Shown: positions 12,901-23,720 of the stretch, in pieces
Numbering within the stretch: the stretch's first letter is position 1
Layout: the number at the start of each line of letters is the position of its first letter
DNA from: Hydractinia symbiolongicarpus
Taxonomy: Eukaryota > Cnidaria > Hydrozoa > Anthoathecata > Hydractiniidae
Direction of reading: 5' to 3'
Length of the DNA: 64,000 nt
NCBI RefSeq assembly: GCF_029227915.1
Contig: NC_079876.1
Span: 28,803,828-28,867,827 of the forward strand
Translations under genes and position numbers: made by a program
The notes under the pieces: generated by a model
Seen by the model: only the letters and a program-made list of their open reading frames with translations
Database searches by the model: none
What the model was told of the DNA's origin: nothing

Positions 12901-15870
12901 TCCACTACTTTATTGTACTACTCTATTGAACTACTCTCTTGTACTACTCTATTGTAGCTACCAAAGTATTTCACTTTATCTGCTGTTAAATGAACTATAG
13001 GTGAAATTACTATTGTCATCAACTACGATTGAAACAAACATTTTTTCATATGCAACCACTTTATAAGCAACCGATTTATAAGCAGCCAAAAAAACTGCTA
13101 CTAAGCGATCTTCAAGCAATTTTTCTCATCAAATTTGATTTTCAAATTTAGCAGTAAGTACATCTCTCTTTTTAAGAAACACGGTATTTCTTAAGTGGAG
13201 AGAGATTTTACGTATATGAAACTAAAAAATTAAATTGATAGACTCCCGGGGATCTTGCTAAAAATAATTTTAAGGATATAAAATAAGGGTCTGACTCTAT
13301 AAATTTTCAGAAAATCCTTAAAGTTTCAAGTTAAAGACACATCCTGGCTGAACCTAACAAGTGTATCGCTTATAAAGAAAGTCTTGCACCAGAGAGAAAG
13401 TTAAGTTGCTTATAAGAAACTACGTGTATATTATCTTTATTTAGATTGGGCACCCAGCCATGGCTTACCCGCCGCCCGTACAAAACCCGCCAGGTACATG
13501 ATGCTATTTTTTTATAACTCTGTATGATGATGTGTTTTCTCAAGAAAAATGGTAAAAATCGTCTTTTTTTTCTCGCTGCGCCGAAATTTTAAAAAAAATC
13601 TAGCTACGCCAAAATAAATCCACGCTAAATTTTCTCCGAATAAGCTATCAAAAATTATTTATTATCCTTTAATACGCCTTAGGATTTGTTCCCTAGAGTA
13701 CTTTCTGTTTATCAAATCTTAGTGATTATGCTTTAGGTTGTCGTTGGGGGGGGGGGGGTGGGGGGTATCTCATAGAATATTAGGAAGTGGTGCTTAGAAT
13801 AGGATTGGAGGTTACCCCTCGTTAGTTGACATTTGAGGATAATTCTTAGGAGTTAACTTTTTTTACCCCATTCAAATCTTGAACAAAGTAATTTATTTGA
13901 AAATAGACGTGTTTGATTTCTTTCCTGTTTTAGTTCTTTTGGTTTTGTTCATTTAGAATACAACGAGAAATTTTAATCATTTACAAAGAAATGTCATTAA
14001 CTTAGAAGATCGCGTATCTGGGAGGATTTGTGTTGATCATACAGTGGAGTAATATTTCTCACTAAGTATAAATATTCACCCAGGAGCAATCTGTTTGATG
14101 AACAATTTATATTTAAATTCACTCACTCAATTCATTTTGTAGGTCGACTTGTTCTGTACGTCACTATTGCACTTACCAGGTTTTTAGTTGCTGTTGCAAT
14201 TCAGGCATGCCACCTGATATAAAATGCTTGGTTCTTCGATTTTAATAAGCATTTGTACTGATACCACCATTCACAAATTAGTCATGCATATTTATGTTGT
14301 AAATTCTGTAATCTATTGTATCAATGTTGAAATCATACGATTTGATATTATGTATTTATTTATTTTTAATAGAATTTCTTAAAAAATATATTTTTGCATC
14401 GTTAGTGAATAAAAAAAAAATTGTTGAAAGAATAACTATTTGATAGATTGTTTCCCCTGGACTTTACTTATTCTTTGTGTTCACGTCTTGGATGTATGCG
14501 GTTACCAGGTTGCCCTTTGTTAGGATTTAAGTACTGGCCTAATGTGCATGAAACATCATCGGCAGCAGTTTTGTATAAGGCGCTATTCGCATCATCTGTA
14601 CTTTTGCCGTCTAATGATACGAGCAAGGTGGATATAAGCCACCTCCCTGCACAATAATACGCACCCGTTAACGGAGCAAGGTTATTTAATAAAAAGGTAT
14701 GGTGATTTTAGAAATTGTATTAAGAAAAGTGTTGTATTCTTACAGCTAAGGACTTAAGGGTTGCTTTTGATTTTGAATTTGGTTTTTTTGGTTTTGTTTT
14801 TAACTTGTCTCTTTCCACATTGGAAGAATACATTTTTTTCTTTTCTGCTCATTAAGGTTATTTCATTTTATCGTAATGCGTTAAAGGGTTAACATTTCTA
14901 TTACAAAGTTAATAAAGTCACTCGAATATATTACGACAAGATCCAAATTTTATTTCAGTTAGAATCCATCTTTTTTAGTTATGGCAGCAGGGATATGTAA
15001 AAAATAGTGATATCGTGTTGAGAAAAACAGGACAAGAGTACTGGCCATGTATGTATATTTTTCTATTTTTTATGCATTTAGCTTGATAGTGGATTTTACG
15101 CCGTTATATACACGAACGTAACTAATAACATACTAGGAAAGAATAGGAAACTTCAACTTCATGTTAGTTAATAATTAATACAACTACTTTTCATTATTTC
15201 GAGATGATTGGTATAGTCTAGTACCCCCAATAAAAAAACTTGAGTGTAATTATCGATCTTGCTTTCACCCTAATCGTGGACTCTCTTTATCTCGAACTTG
15301 CAAGGGGCCGAAAAATTTGTTTAACATACAGAATGGTAGAAAATGTAAGGTGAAAACAAACCAGGACAAGGCTAAAAATGCTCAAATTGGAGAGACACTC
15401 AAAATAGAGAGTCTTCAAGATGTATGAGAGTTTGCTGTACTTACTTTTTGCAATATTCATAAAATATTTTTAATATTTATAAAAAGACAATGCATTCCCA
15501 CTAGAATAGAAAATTGTTTTCTAAAAAAAATATCCTAGCTTACAAGAGACACGTGACGAGCTGTTATATAGCTACATTCGTTCTTTAATTATTATTTTTC
15601 ATTTTAGAGAAAAAATTAAGCTTTTTTTCTAAGTTCATGAACGGCGTTGAAATGTAACACATTGCTCTTTTTTCTCTCGTGCCCACTCACAGTCATTATC
15701 ATTTTTTTTGCTATTTTTGATTCTATTGATTAATATTCTTAATACATCGTAATGCATAGATACACTTTGTTGATGCAGATTTTTACGACGCATTAAAACA
15801 GTTGGCAGAAGGAAAGTTTGTAAAACCAAAAAGGATAGATCTCGGAAAGAAAGAAGCGCTGTTGTATTAG
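3907..15870 (+). CDS. CUB-CUB single-pass membrane protein with PPxY cytoplasmic tail (9 exons, about 500 aa)
   Basis: Coding exons: 3907-4169, 5468-5677, 8170-8372, 9510-9686, 10707-10898, 12273-12466, 13445-13493, 14524-14627, 15760-15870. All have AG/GT borders and phases agree throughout. Residues 1-22 form a short, weak signal peptide (IIYFGIVSILY core). CUB 1 spans about 23-142 (GVITSPNYPASYPANTRC, then CMQVYFYSN). CUB 2 spans about 157-284 (SGVLMSPGWPHTYKLNQQSC, then SYIDVTFERV). A transmembrane helix at about 297-313 (WMVAIPIVVLILMCC) is flanked by basic residues on both sides. The cytoplasmic tail has two PPxY motifs, PPSY (360-363) and PPAY (403-406), ligands for NEDD4-family WW domains. 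CUB domains bind extracellular protein or glycan partners. The ligand is unknown. The last two exons are less certain: if the donor at 13494 is not used, the frame stops at 13501. The phase match and a poly(A) signal just after 15870 favour the longer form. Confidence 0.8.
6118..6210 (+). repeat. tRNA-derived SINE (copy 1)
   Basis: A box-A-like GTAGTGTAGTGGCTTC is followed about 40 nt later by a box-B-like GTATCGAACCCC, the internal RNA polymerase III promoter layout. A second, diverged copy lies at 44523-44640. Both are followed by a CGCAAAGTAG-type segment. The copy sits in a CUB-gene intron. It does not fold as a clean tRNA. Confidence 0.5.
6629..7380. mobile_element. piggyBac-like MITE with TTAA target duplication
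   Basis: A 752-bp element flanked by TTAA on both sides (6625-6628 and 7381-7384). Its termini are perfect inverted repeats, CCCTATTCGGTCCGGGG on the left and the reverse complement on the right. TTAA duplication with CCC termini is the piggyBac signature. Long G/C runs containing a palindromic GGGGCGGATTCCGCCCC core follow each terminus. The interior encodes nothing recognisable, so it is non-autonomous. It lies in the intron between CUB-gene exons 2 and 3. Confidence 0.8.
7555..7980. mobile_element. Non-autonomous DNA transposon (MITE), 426 bp
   Basis: Terminal inverted repeats CAGGGTGACCACT and AGTGGTCACCCTG are flanked by a 5-bp direct repeat TGGTA (7550-7554 and 7981-7985). CAGGG-type ends recall hAT elements, though the usual hAT duplication is 8 bp, so the superfamily is uncertain. 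The interior is rich in CTCCTTAAT-type motifs. A partial relative ending in AGTGGTCACCC appears near 46000. Confidence 0.6.
10575..10609. repeat. Perfect 16-bp inverted repeat (hairpin)
   Basis: AAATAACTTTGTTTTT and its exact complement are separated by 3 nt, about 100 bp upstream of the transmembrane exon. It could form a cruciform or a stem in the pre-mRNA. Function is unknown. Confidence 0.5.
11709..11747. repeat. Inverted repeat (hairpin), about 15-bp stem
   Basis: AAACAAACTATTTCA and its complement are separated by 7 nt, in a CUB-gene intron. It may be the tip of a small foldback element. Confidence 0.4.
12512..12954. repeat. 52-bp higher-order minisatellite made of four 13-mers
   Basis: About 8.5 nearly identical 52-bp units. 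Each unit contains four related 13-mers: CTACTCTATTGAA, CTACTCTCTTGTA, CTACTCTATTCCA and CTACTTTATTGTG. Units are almost identical to each other while the 13-mers within a unit differ, so a 13-bp repeat diversified first and the 52-bp block expanded recently. It begins about 45 bp after the exon 6 donor of the CUB gene. Confidence 0.95.
15190..15425. repeat. Degenerate Tigger-like element fragment
   Basis: GGACTCTCTTTATCTCGAAC followed by a GGGGCC segment, and a CAAAATAGAGAGTC segment about 120 bp later, resemble the paired ends of Tigger-like MITEs seen better at 17209-17601. Boundaries are unclear. It lies in the last CUB-gene intron. Confidence 0.35.
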
Positions 15871-15976
15871 ATTTCTGGGGAGCGAAAGGAGAGTATGAAG
15901 TTATTGATAGCAAATTGGGCATCATGGCAAATTGGTGTGTATTCAGATTCCACAAATATAGTCTTATCTAAGAACC

Positions 15977-15982
15977 AATAAA
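15977..15982 (+). terminator. Poly(A) signal of the CUB gene
   Basis: AATAAA lies about 107 nt after the proposed stop at 15868-15870, a normal distance for 3'-end formation, and supports the longer gene model. Confidence 0.4.
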
Positions 15983-17208
15983 TTTTTTTATATCGTTTTT
16001 TCGTCTTTGTTAAGTTTTTTGCTTTAAATATTCTATTATGATTATTTTTGTTGATAACGTCACGTGACTATTATCTTTATCACTTGGTCCGTTCTTGAGT
16101 CATTCACAAGAAATTTCTAGATGGGCATCTACGTTTAAACAAATGATATGTGAAAGTTATTTTTGTTTGAATTTAAGTTGGTGAAAGTTTATGATTGACA
16201 ACACGAAAACACATGCTTATGAACAGAAAAGAAATTTCTCCATTATATACGCGATAGACCAAGTGTGCCAAGGAAGGATTACAAATTGCGACACAAAAGA
16301 ATTTAAACTGCGATAGGTTTGGGCTTGCAAAGTGATACACTACAGGAATGAGGTATATTTTGCCACCTTAAAAAAATCGTTGTCTTTAATCCAATTTCCT
16401 TCTTCAAATGTCGTAACTCAGTCTTTGATTCTTGTTGAAGAAATAATTCTTTAGACCATTTTCATTTTTGTTCTGACTTCGGTATTCTTCATTTCATCAT
16501 TTAGATCATTAAAAATCATTAAATGTTCCTCATCTGAAAAATCCATTGTTTAGACTTTATTCTTACGAATTTTTGTTCTATTTGATGTGCAGAGATAAGT
16601 TTTGGAACGTTCCAACCTCTTCCCAACTTGTTAGGCTTAGTCCAAATATGAAAAGCCTAACAAATTGATTTTCCACTGCCCTTCTGCCTGCTAACAACTA
16701 TCTTGACTGAATATATTTTTGCGGGAAATTAATTTTTGCGATTTTACGAATCACAAATTTGGGTGTTTTTAGATTTTGCGGGAATTTATTTTCGCGAATA
16801 AATAATTTTAAAAAATTTTGCGATAATTTATTTTCGCAATATGCATGTTTAATGTTTTTATTCTCCACATTTTAATAAGATTACCAAATTTCTAACCAGT
16901 TTGGTCACAATTCTTATTCTTTTTATTGTTCTACACAATAAACCTATTGTTTTTAACCAGAACTCCCACTATGAGATTCTCATAACCATATTTCACAAAG
17001 AAAAACTTGCAATGCAAGTTTACACCTATACATCAAATAGTTGAAGTCAGATAGTTGACAAAATGTCCTTGATCGACATCAATGTCTATGTTAAAATTAG
17101 ATTCATCAGAAAAAACGTAATTCTTAGGACCTGGTTAGGAAGTCACTGGCTAATGAACTTTCACGTCTAAAGGTGGCACAATGTCGGCGAAAGTTCCTTT
17201 TATTAAGA
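15983..17208. other. Intergenic, no gene seen
   Basis: AT-rich sequence downstream of the CUB gene. Around 16720-16850 there are several TTTTGCGGG and TTTTCGCGAA motifs, which recur across the window as pieces of a dispersed repeat. No coding exon is supported. Confidence 0.4.
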
Positions 17209-17601
17209 TATAGTCAACTCCCGGTAATTTGAACCTCCAAGGGACCAGAGAAAACAGTTCGACTTAACGAATGTTCGACTTAAGCGAAGCTCCCGTTAAT
17301 TCGAACTTAGACAAAAAATGAGATATTAGTTCGAGTTAAGGAGATTTTTTGGCTCCTTTTTAAAGAGAACAATTTAAGAACAGCTTTCGAAATTTCTGGC
17401 TACATTACATACCAGTATTCGTTTTTCAAACATTTATTTTCTACCTAGACACTAAAAAGTTCGAGTTACCCGAAGAAATTAACTTCAGGGGGACCTAAAA
17501 ATGGTTCGAGTTAACCAGTAGTTTTTATAAGGAAGTATTGAGAAATGTAAGGTACCTTAGAAAACAATTCGAGATAATAAAATTTCGAGTTACCGGGAGT
17601 A
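17209..17601. mobile_element. Tigger/pogo-like MITE
   Basis: The left end reads ACTCCCGGTAATTTGAAC and the right end TTCGAGTTACCGGGAGTATA, an imperfect inverted pair next to TA. Internal GTTCGAGTTA and GACTTAA motifs are typical of Tigger-like elements. About 390 bp and non-coding. Confidence 0.6.
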
Positions 17602-17991
17602 TAAACAAAGTGTAGGCGGTGTCAAGAATTGGTAGGAACACAATGACCATTACCCCGAAATTTTGCTACAAAATTTAATTTCACGAGAATTTAATTTCGT
17701 GTATAGCGAAATTGACAAACTTTAATTTTGTTTTGAACACGGAGTATTTGTCCAACACTTGACGACCCGTTGCATGAATTAATTTGATTGAAATACGGTC
17801 CTAATTGATCAAATACAGTTTGCTTGGAAACAATTAAACTAATTGGATATTTGAAGCTATGTTCGTTTTTGTGAATCGAAGTTAGCAATGATTAAAAGAT
17901 AAAATGTCTATGTAGCTACTGCTAATTTTTATGCTCGAGAGGGAGTGTTTCTTAGTTGTCTGAATAATGTTGCGAAAAGGATAGACCAAAT

Positions 17992-18055
17992 GGGCTTGAA
18001 TCCACTACCTCTTTTTTGCTGAGCCATTGCTCTGTCGACTGAGCTATTTAAACAG
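17992..18055 (-). repeat. tRNA-like pseudogene or SINE head
   Basis: On the minus strand, TAGCTCAGTCGACAGAGCA (box A) is followed by GTGGATTCAAGCCC (box B). Arms and loops are degenerate, so I call it a tRNA-derived relic, not a working tRNA gene. Confidence 0.45.
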
Positions 18056-18822
18056 TGTAATTGTTTAGTATATAGTGGAGATGAGATGGACTTAGTACAA
18101 GGTTAAGGCATGTCCTTCCAGCAATATACCTTTCTAATAAAACGCAACAAAGAGATATCACTGAATGATGCGTTACCGTAGCTGCAGATCAATATAAAAC
18201 AGCTTAACTCTTAAAGCATGGGTCCTACAGACGACAATCAGGAAGCTGTGTTTTTATCCAGAAAGTACAGGGCACATGTTTGTGTTCTGTAAGCAAGATG
18301 ACAATTTTGATTAGCAAAAAGTTATAAGAAATTTATAAAAACCAGAGTCTCATCATACTGGTATGATTTTGTTAATGCAGTATGTTGATATCTATTGTCA
18401 AGAGTCTACCATTGAAATTCAGGCTACGTTATTTTATCAAAAAACAAGTAAATATGCTAGTGAGGCTGCTCCGTTCTTAATATTCATTTAATTCCGACAT
18501 ATTGTCCATTAATCTGCTTCCAATTTCTTAGATCACACGAAATAAAGATAATGAGACGCAAATGTGACATTCGCTTCTAGATTTTGTTAATGCAAATAGA
18601 CACAAATTTTAAATTTTTATATTTGCACAGAAAGCAAAGTTGTTATAATATTATTGATTTCACTTTATTGGTCTGGCTTAACTAAATTATTTAATATACC
18701 AAAAGGCTTTAAAAACTACTGAAGAAAATAATGGATAAAACTTAATTCTTAGCTGCGGTCTACTAGCTACCTACAATCTTGGAAAAAACAATATGTGGAT
18801 TTTCAATTTCCCCGTCTGCAAA

Positions 18823-18874
18823 CCTCCCTCCCACTGTCACGGCTCCAACACTGTCTCCTACAGTGGGAGGGAGG
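18823..18874. repeat. Perfect 15-bp inverted repeat
   Basis: CCTCCCTCCCACTGT and its exact complement are separated by 22 nt. This GC-rich hairpin stands out in AT-rich sequence and may be the core of a small foldback element. Confidence 0.5.
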
Positions 18875-19226
18875 ACAAAAACGTTGTAAAATTGAAAAGG
18901 TAAGTGAGACACGAACGTAGTACATAAAAATATAATCGGTTTTCTTTTACCTTCCAAATTTTGACCTGTTACGAGCAAAATCCCCCTACCATACATTGAG
19001 TGGTAGAATGACTTTGTGTTACAGAAAATAAGTATTAGCAGTTTTATGAATATAAATAACACATTGAGAGAAAATACCTTATCAAACGTTTAAGATTTAA
19101 GTCATGCGTCAAGCCGACATCCACATAAAAAACTTGTGCAAGAACAGAAACGACCGGAAAAAAATTATCGAACTTTATGCATTGTCTGAAATCCACATCC
19201 CCTATATAAGAGTACTAAAATTATTG

Positions 19227-19414
19227 TTTTGTTTGTTTGTTTGTTTGTTTGTTTGTTTGTTTGTTTGTTTGTTTGTTTGTTTGTTTGTTTGTTTGTTTGT
19301 TTGTTTGTTTGTTTGTTTGTTTGTTTGTTTGTTTGTTTGTTTGTTTGTTTGTTTATTTGTTTGTTTGTTTGTTTGTTTGTTTGTTTGTTTGTTTGTTTGT
19401 TTGTTTGTTTGTTT
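19227..19414. repeat. (GTTT)n microsatellite, about 47 copies
   Basis: An almost uninterrupted tetranucleotide run of about 190 bp, with one GTTTATTT interruption near 19350. It opens spurious CLFV-repeat reading frames in all three forward frames; these are not genes. Confidence 0.98.
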
Positions 19415-19951
19415 ACAAAGTAATCACATTAAAAAATTGTCAGTTGTAACATATACAAAACAAAACATGTGCCAGAAGAGTCTTGTTCTTGTTCCGTAAG
19501 CTTTTAAAAGTTTCCACTGAAATGTACCAACCATAGTTCGCAAATATTAAAAAATACAGACCACGTTAGACAAATTATGTATGGACTTTCCAATTACCCT
19601 CTACCCTTAACTCTATGGTTGGATTTGTGAAGGCCAACGACTGTTTTGGCTCCAAAACTTACTCAGGAGAAAGAACGACCAACTTTTTACTTGTCCGATA
19701 ACTTGTGTCAAGGTTGTAGCATGATTTGAGAGACTACGTCACCATTATAAAGAACATTCGATGGCTGTTACGGGAGTTACGGGATTTTCTGAGGACTTGT
19801 AATGATTTGTATGAGAAAAACTGTGTAATATTTTTTAGCTGCACAGTACATAAAAAATTTACGCCATTTTTAATAATAATTACCCCTGTGATCTTAATCG
19901 CCAATTCCGTTCGGGAGCTACAGAAAACAAATATTACAGTTTTACTGACAG

Positions 19952-20087
19952 TTTTGTTATTATCAAAACGCCTACTTCTTTGAAACACTAATCCAAGCTT
20001 TTCGTGGCTTGGCTATGCCAACGAAGGAACATGACGACGAAGCCCATTTGGTTTTGAAAGTGGTCCTGGCCAGTGCTGGGTTTGAAG
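19952..20087 (+). CDS. Possible orphan exon of unknown gene
   Basis: Open segment between an acceptor (TTACTGACAG) and a GT at 20088, starting FCYYQNAYFFETLIQAF and containing KEHDDEAHLVLKVVLASAG. The composition looks like protein, but I recognise no family and no phase-compatible neighbour exon. It could be part of the dispersed repeat that begins just after it. Confidence 0.2.
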
Positions 20088-20093
20088 GTCTGT

Positions 20094-20390
20094 TTGACCT
20101 TTTTCTGTCTTCTAAAAGCTTTTTACTTTGTGACATTTGTTATCTATATGTTCTATATTGTCACGTTTTAGCCATGTAAAAATCTTAAACGAAACATTTT
20201 TTGGGATTTTTGGCTAGGAACGAAGACTTTTTAGGATCATTCGACAGCCACTAGCTGGTTACTCTCACTTATTACTATTCAGTTTGGGATAACAGTTTTT
20301 TTACCCTAGTCAATATTAATTATTTTTACTAGCCATATGTCGTCATATTTTTTTTGTTTTGTAGTACTCTACTCGCCTACAGGCTGGTGA
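20094..20390. repeat. Dispersed repeat family, copy A
   Basis: Shares colinear blocks with 23385-23700: a CTTCTAAAAGC/CTTCTAACAGC segment, TTTAGCCATGTAMAAATCTT, and a GGCTAGGAACG/GGCTACGAACG block. Its class is unknown. The tail of the second copy also resembles 34500-34650. Confidence 0.45.
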
Positions 20391-21462
20391 AATATGCAAT
20401 CGAGAATATAAAAATCTCAAAAAAAATAAATAAATATATTTCTGATATTTTTCTTGGCGTTGTGCAATAGCTACTACTTATGTAAAAACCCTATGTGTAT
20501 TTGGCCACAAATTGTGAAAATTTGCTGGTGGACCATCATAGTCGATGCCTGATCAAACATTTACTAATAGCTCTTTTGGTCCTAAATTTTCTTAGTGTGT
20601 GCATTTGCCCTGAATTAATTATTTGTTCAAAAAAATCTTTCTGGATATCTTATATGGTCCAATTTGGTTATAATTTTCATAAATACTTAATAAAATCTTT
20701 TCCCGCTTAATTTAAAATGCTTTGAAATTTAGAAAGTATATAACTAGTACATATTTTAATGTTAATTCATTTTGGCCGGTCTAAAAAAAAGTCGGTAACT
20801 CATTTCTTACTCAGGTTAGTGAATTTTTTGATTTCCAACAGATCTTTTTTCAGAATAAAAACATTTCGTCATTAGCCATCTTCAGAATTAATAAAATACA
20901 ATTATATAACACTTGAAAAATCCATCCAAGCAGAAAAACAATGGAAATATATAGGTTGTATACGTTGTCTTGGGGATTGTGACATAGACAACATAATTAT
21001 TTGAAAAACTTGTTTAGCCGTTCCGTTAAATGTGTAGAAGAAAATGTATAGGTTAATGTGTTTTGAGGAATAGTTAACGAGATGTGGGGATTTACAGATT
21101 TTTCGACGTCATTAACCCGTCTGTTCCGAAACGGATGGGTTGACCCGCTTTAGAAAATTGGTCCTAAATTGGTCTCAGGCGGTCGCACAAGATGACTTCA
21201 GTTATTTCGAACCTTGTTCCATGTTATTTAGCCTTAAACTTAAAATTGCAGTGCCATGGCTTTACTAACTTTAATAATATCATTAATATTATTGACGTTT
21301 GTAATTACGTACGTAATGTCTGAATAGTCGATAAAAAAAAATTAGACTTTTGTTCTCGAATGTGCAGATTTTTCAGGCGCAAAAACGTCGAATTTTGGCC
21401 TGTTTCGGTATTTTAATTACAGAAAAACTTTTTGTATTAATTTAAGAGATGTTTTAACTTTA
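20391..21462. other. Intergenic, no gene seen
   Basis: AT-rich. An imperfect palindrome AACCCGTCTGTTCCG with CGGATGGGTT lies near 21113-21140. No supported gene. Confidence 0.35.
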
Positions 21463-22353
21463 GATGATCGTTCTTTATACGCGTACATAACAGATCTGTC
21501 TCCGATGAAAAAATCATCCAACGTATCTTCACAATATTGCGTTTATTTGACGGAAGAAAAAAAATCTGCTGTTTGTTTCAAAGCTGAATCGCTATCTATA
21601 ATTCAGAAGGCATATCATGAAAAAAGAATTATCCTGCTAGGAAAAAAGTAATCATAGGTGATTGCAGCGAGGTGGAGTTTTCAAATGTCCCTGTGGATAT
21701 AGGACAGTCAATGCGTGTGATTGACAAACCGCCAACAACAGTAAATGAGGTACTTACAACCGTTGCACTAGATGAAAACATCAATGTTAAAGGTGTGATT
21801 GACACCAAAAACACAACCATTAAAAACTTTTTCCTATACAAAGCCTGGAAACTTAAATCATGTTAAACTTTATTTGTGGGATGGATTGGTCAATGAAGTT
21901 ACTGATGGTTCCTCATACAAATTGTATAACGTAAAAGTGAAGTCATATAATGTTAGATATCTGACCACAACTCCCGATACTGTAATCTATCCGATCAAAT
22001 TAGCTGTGACTGAACCTTTGGGATACGAAACATCATTACCAGAAGAAGTTACATTTCCTCCAACCCTCATTGACAAAGCTGAAACGAAATATATTTGCGC
22101 TAAGTGCGAACGAGAAGCTAGGGAATACCAAGAGGACTTTCTACAATGTGATTACTGCAAAGCAAAATTCTGCTTTTCTAGGAAATATATGAAAGCCTAC
22201 ATTAAAGCAACCTTTGAAACTAGTGAAAACAAAATCACACTCTCCATTCACCATGACTCATATGTACAGTTCTGCGAGCTCTTGAATTTTCAGCCTGGCG
22301 ATTTTGTTCGACAAGAACAAATTGAACAAAGTTATAAGGGTACATATTATTAA
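21463..22353 (+). pseudogene. Frameshifted OB-fold/zinc-ribbon (RPA-like) DNA-binding protein
   Basis: Three reading frames continue one protein. Frame one (from about 21463) contains SLYAYITDLSPMKKSS and stops at 21648-21650, in the A-run at 21643-21648. Frame two resumes there (KVIIGDCSEVEFSNVP) and ends near 21865. Frame three overlaps it from about 21830 and runs to the stop at 22351-22353. Frame three holds the clearest homology: VKLYLWDGLVNEVTDGSSYK followed by NVKVKSYNVRYLTTTPDT, the strand pattern of an RPA/single-strand-binding OB fold, then CAKCEREAREYQEDFLQCDYC, a four-cysteine zinc ribbon, as in the C-terminal DNA-binding domain of RPA1-like proteins. With two frameshifts it is a pseudogene unless assembly errors explain them. 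An AG just before 21463 could be a splice acceptor. It may be a repeat-borne replication-type protein, but no terminal repeats are visible. Confidence 0.6.
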
Positions 22354-22970
22354 CTTGTGTTTTGCTATTAATAGGACGTTTTTTGTGTAAAGCACGAAAA
22401 ATTACTTTATGAAAATCCTGTTACAGTATAGCTGTATGGTGCCAGTCCACTTTGCTAAGATCTCGGTTGTTTTTTATTTATTGAGATCTCGTCAATGCGG
22501 GATGGAATTCTTATTTTTGTGTACGATTTTCTTATTCTGTACAGAAATGCAACGAAGAATAAACTTTTTTTGTCAGTTTATATAACTTTATAAGCTATTG
22601 GATGAAAACAATATTACATCATATGCATGGAGAAAAATAAGCATATAAAAACACTTCAGATAAATTATATTACCATAAGATTTTATTGCGATATTTTTAG
22701 AATTATTTTGCCAAAATAAACATTTCTTAGCACTTTTATGAATATGTTTGAAAGAATTTTTTTAATTAAAATTAAGAGCGCACTGTGAAATATATAAACA
22801 AACATCCGTGAGTTTTTTTTGGTTTCCTTGCCGGAGCAGGTCACTTTAACTGAACGTAAAAAATGTTTGCCCCCATAAATCGAGACAGCCCAGGACAGGC
22901 TGCCTCATATATTTTGGTGAGGTTTGTTAGAATCCTGCCTGTCTATTCTACATCTTAAAGTACGCTGATC
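22354..22970. other. Intergenic, no gene seen
   Basis: AT-rich. GAGATCTCG-type motifs near 22455-22500 and a GACAGCCCAGGACAGGCTG near-palindrome near 22885-22905 are the only notable items. Confidence 0.35.
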
Positions 22971-23227
22971 GTCTCTTTCTTTGTCTGCGATCCAAAATAA
23001 TAGGTGCAATAGCGACAATCGAATTCCTGTGAGTTTTCACGGGCTAACGACTAGTCTTCTATATTAATAATACTCCTATTCTGCCTGAGCGCGATAAAAG
23101 AAATTTGGCTACAGAAACACAAAAGAGCAAATGTGATATATTTTTTCCACTTTGTTGCAACAGGTGAGTTCCCGTGAAAATGTAAGGACGCGCGAACCCA
23201 TGGATTTTTCCACGGGCTAATAACTAG
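22971..23227 (+). mobile_element. Mini-Helitrons: one truncated copy and one 173-bp copy, head to tail
   Basis: The copy at 23055-23227 begins with TC (TCTTCTATATTAATAAT) and ends ACGGGCTAATAACTAG. A partial hairpin (ATGGATTTTTCCACGGG) sits about 10 nt before the terminal CTAG. An earlier copy ends with the same hairpin-plus-CTAG at 23051-23054, directly abutting it. TC start, subterminal hairpin, CTRR end and no target duplication are Helitron hallmarks. Neither copy encodes RepHel, so both are non-autonomous. Confidence 0.6.
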
Positions 23228-23384
23228 TCTCTTTATTAATAGTCTTAATTGGAAACACCAAAATACAGACCTTTTATTGCCGTACGGAAGAGATTCCATT
23301 ATATTTTTTCCGCTTTTGGTGTATTTTGGCAAATTTTGGCGGATTTGTCAATAAATCATCGAATTTTTCTATTGTTAAATTATT

Positions 23385-23720
23385 TTTGCCTGTGTTGTCT
23401 TCTAACAGCTTTTTGTTTTTGTAATATTTTTTTCACATGTTAAGATAAGTATACTGCTACATTTTTTAGCCATGTACAAATCTTAAACACACTAGTTTTA
23501 AGATTTTGGCTACGAACGTAGATTTTGAGGACGCATCCTAAAGTCAGACAGCTAGCTAGCCTTATTTCTTGCTATTTCTTTAAACTGTTCATCAGTTTTA
23601 TATAAGAGTTTTTCATCCTGGCCAACATTATTTATTTTTTGTTTTATCTTCATCAATCTGATTTTTAGCTGCACCACCTGGCTGCCTTTAATGAAAGTAG
23701 CTAAATACAGTTGGATGCAA
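23385..23720. repeat. Dispersed repeat family, copy B
   Basis: Colinear with copy A at 20094-20390 and longer at its 3' side, where CAATCTGATTTTTAGCTG and GCAACAAAATTTTC resemble blocks at 34535-34640. Type unknown. Confidence 0.45.

Noticed and set aside
12512-12954. Possible CRISPR-like array
   Set aside because: Units are contiguous with no unique spacers and the setting is an animal gene intron; it is a minisatellite.
15635-15955. 106-codon minus-strand frame
   Set aside because: Antisense to the proposed last exon of the CUB gene; no family features.
17992-18055. Functional tRNA gene
   Set aside because: Boxes A and B are present but acceptor and anticodon arms do not pair properly; called a tRNA-like relic instead.
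19104-19499. CLFV-repeat reading frames in three forward frames
   Set aside because: Pure translation of the (GTTT)n tract.
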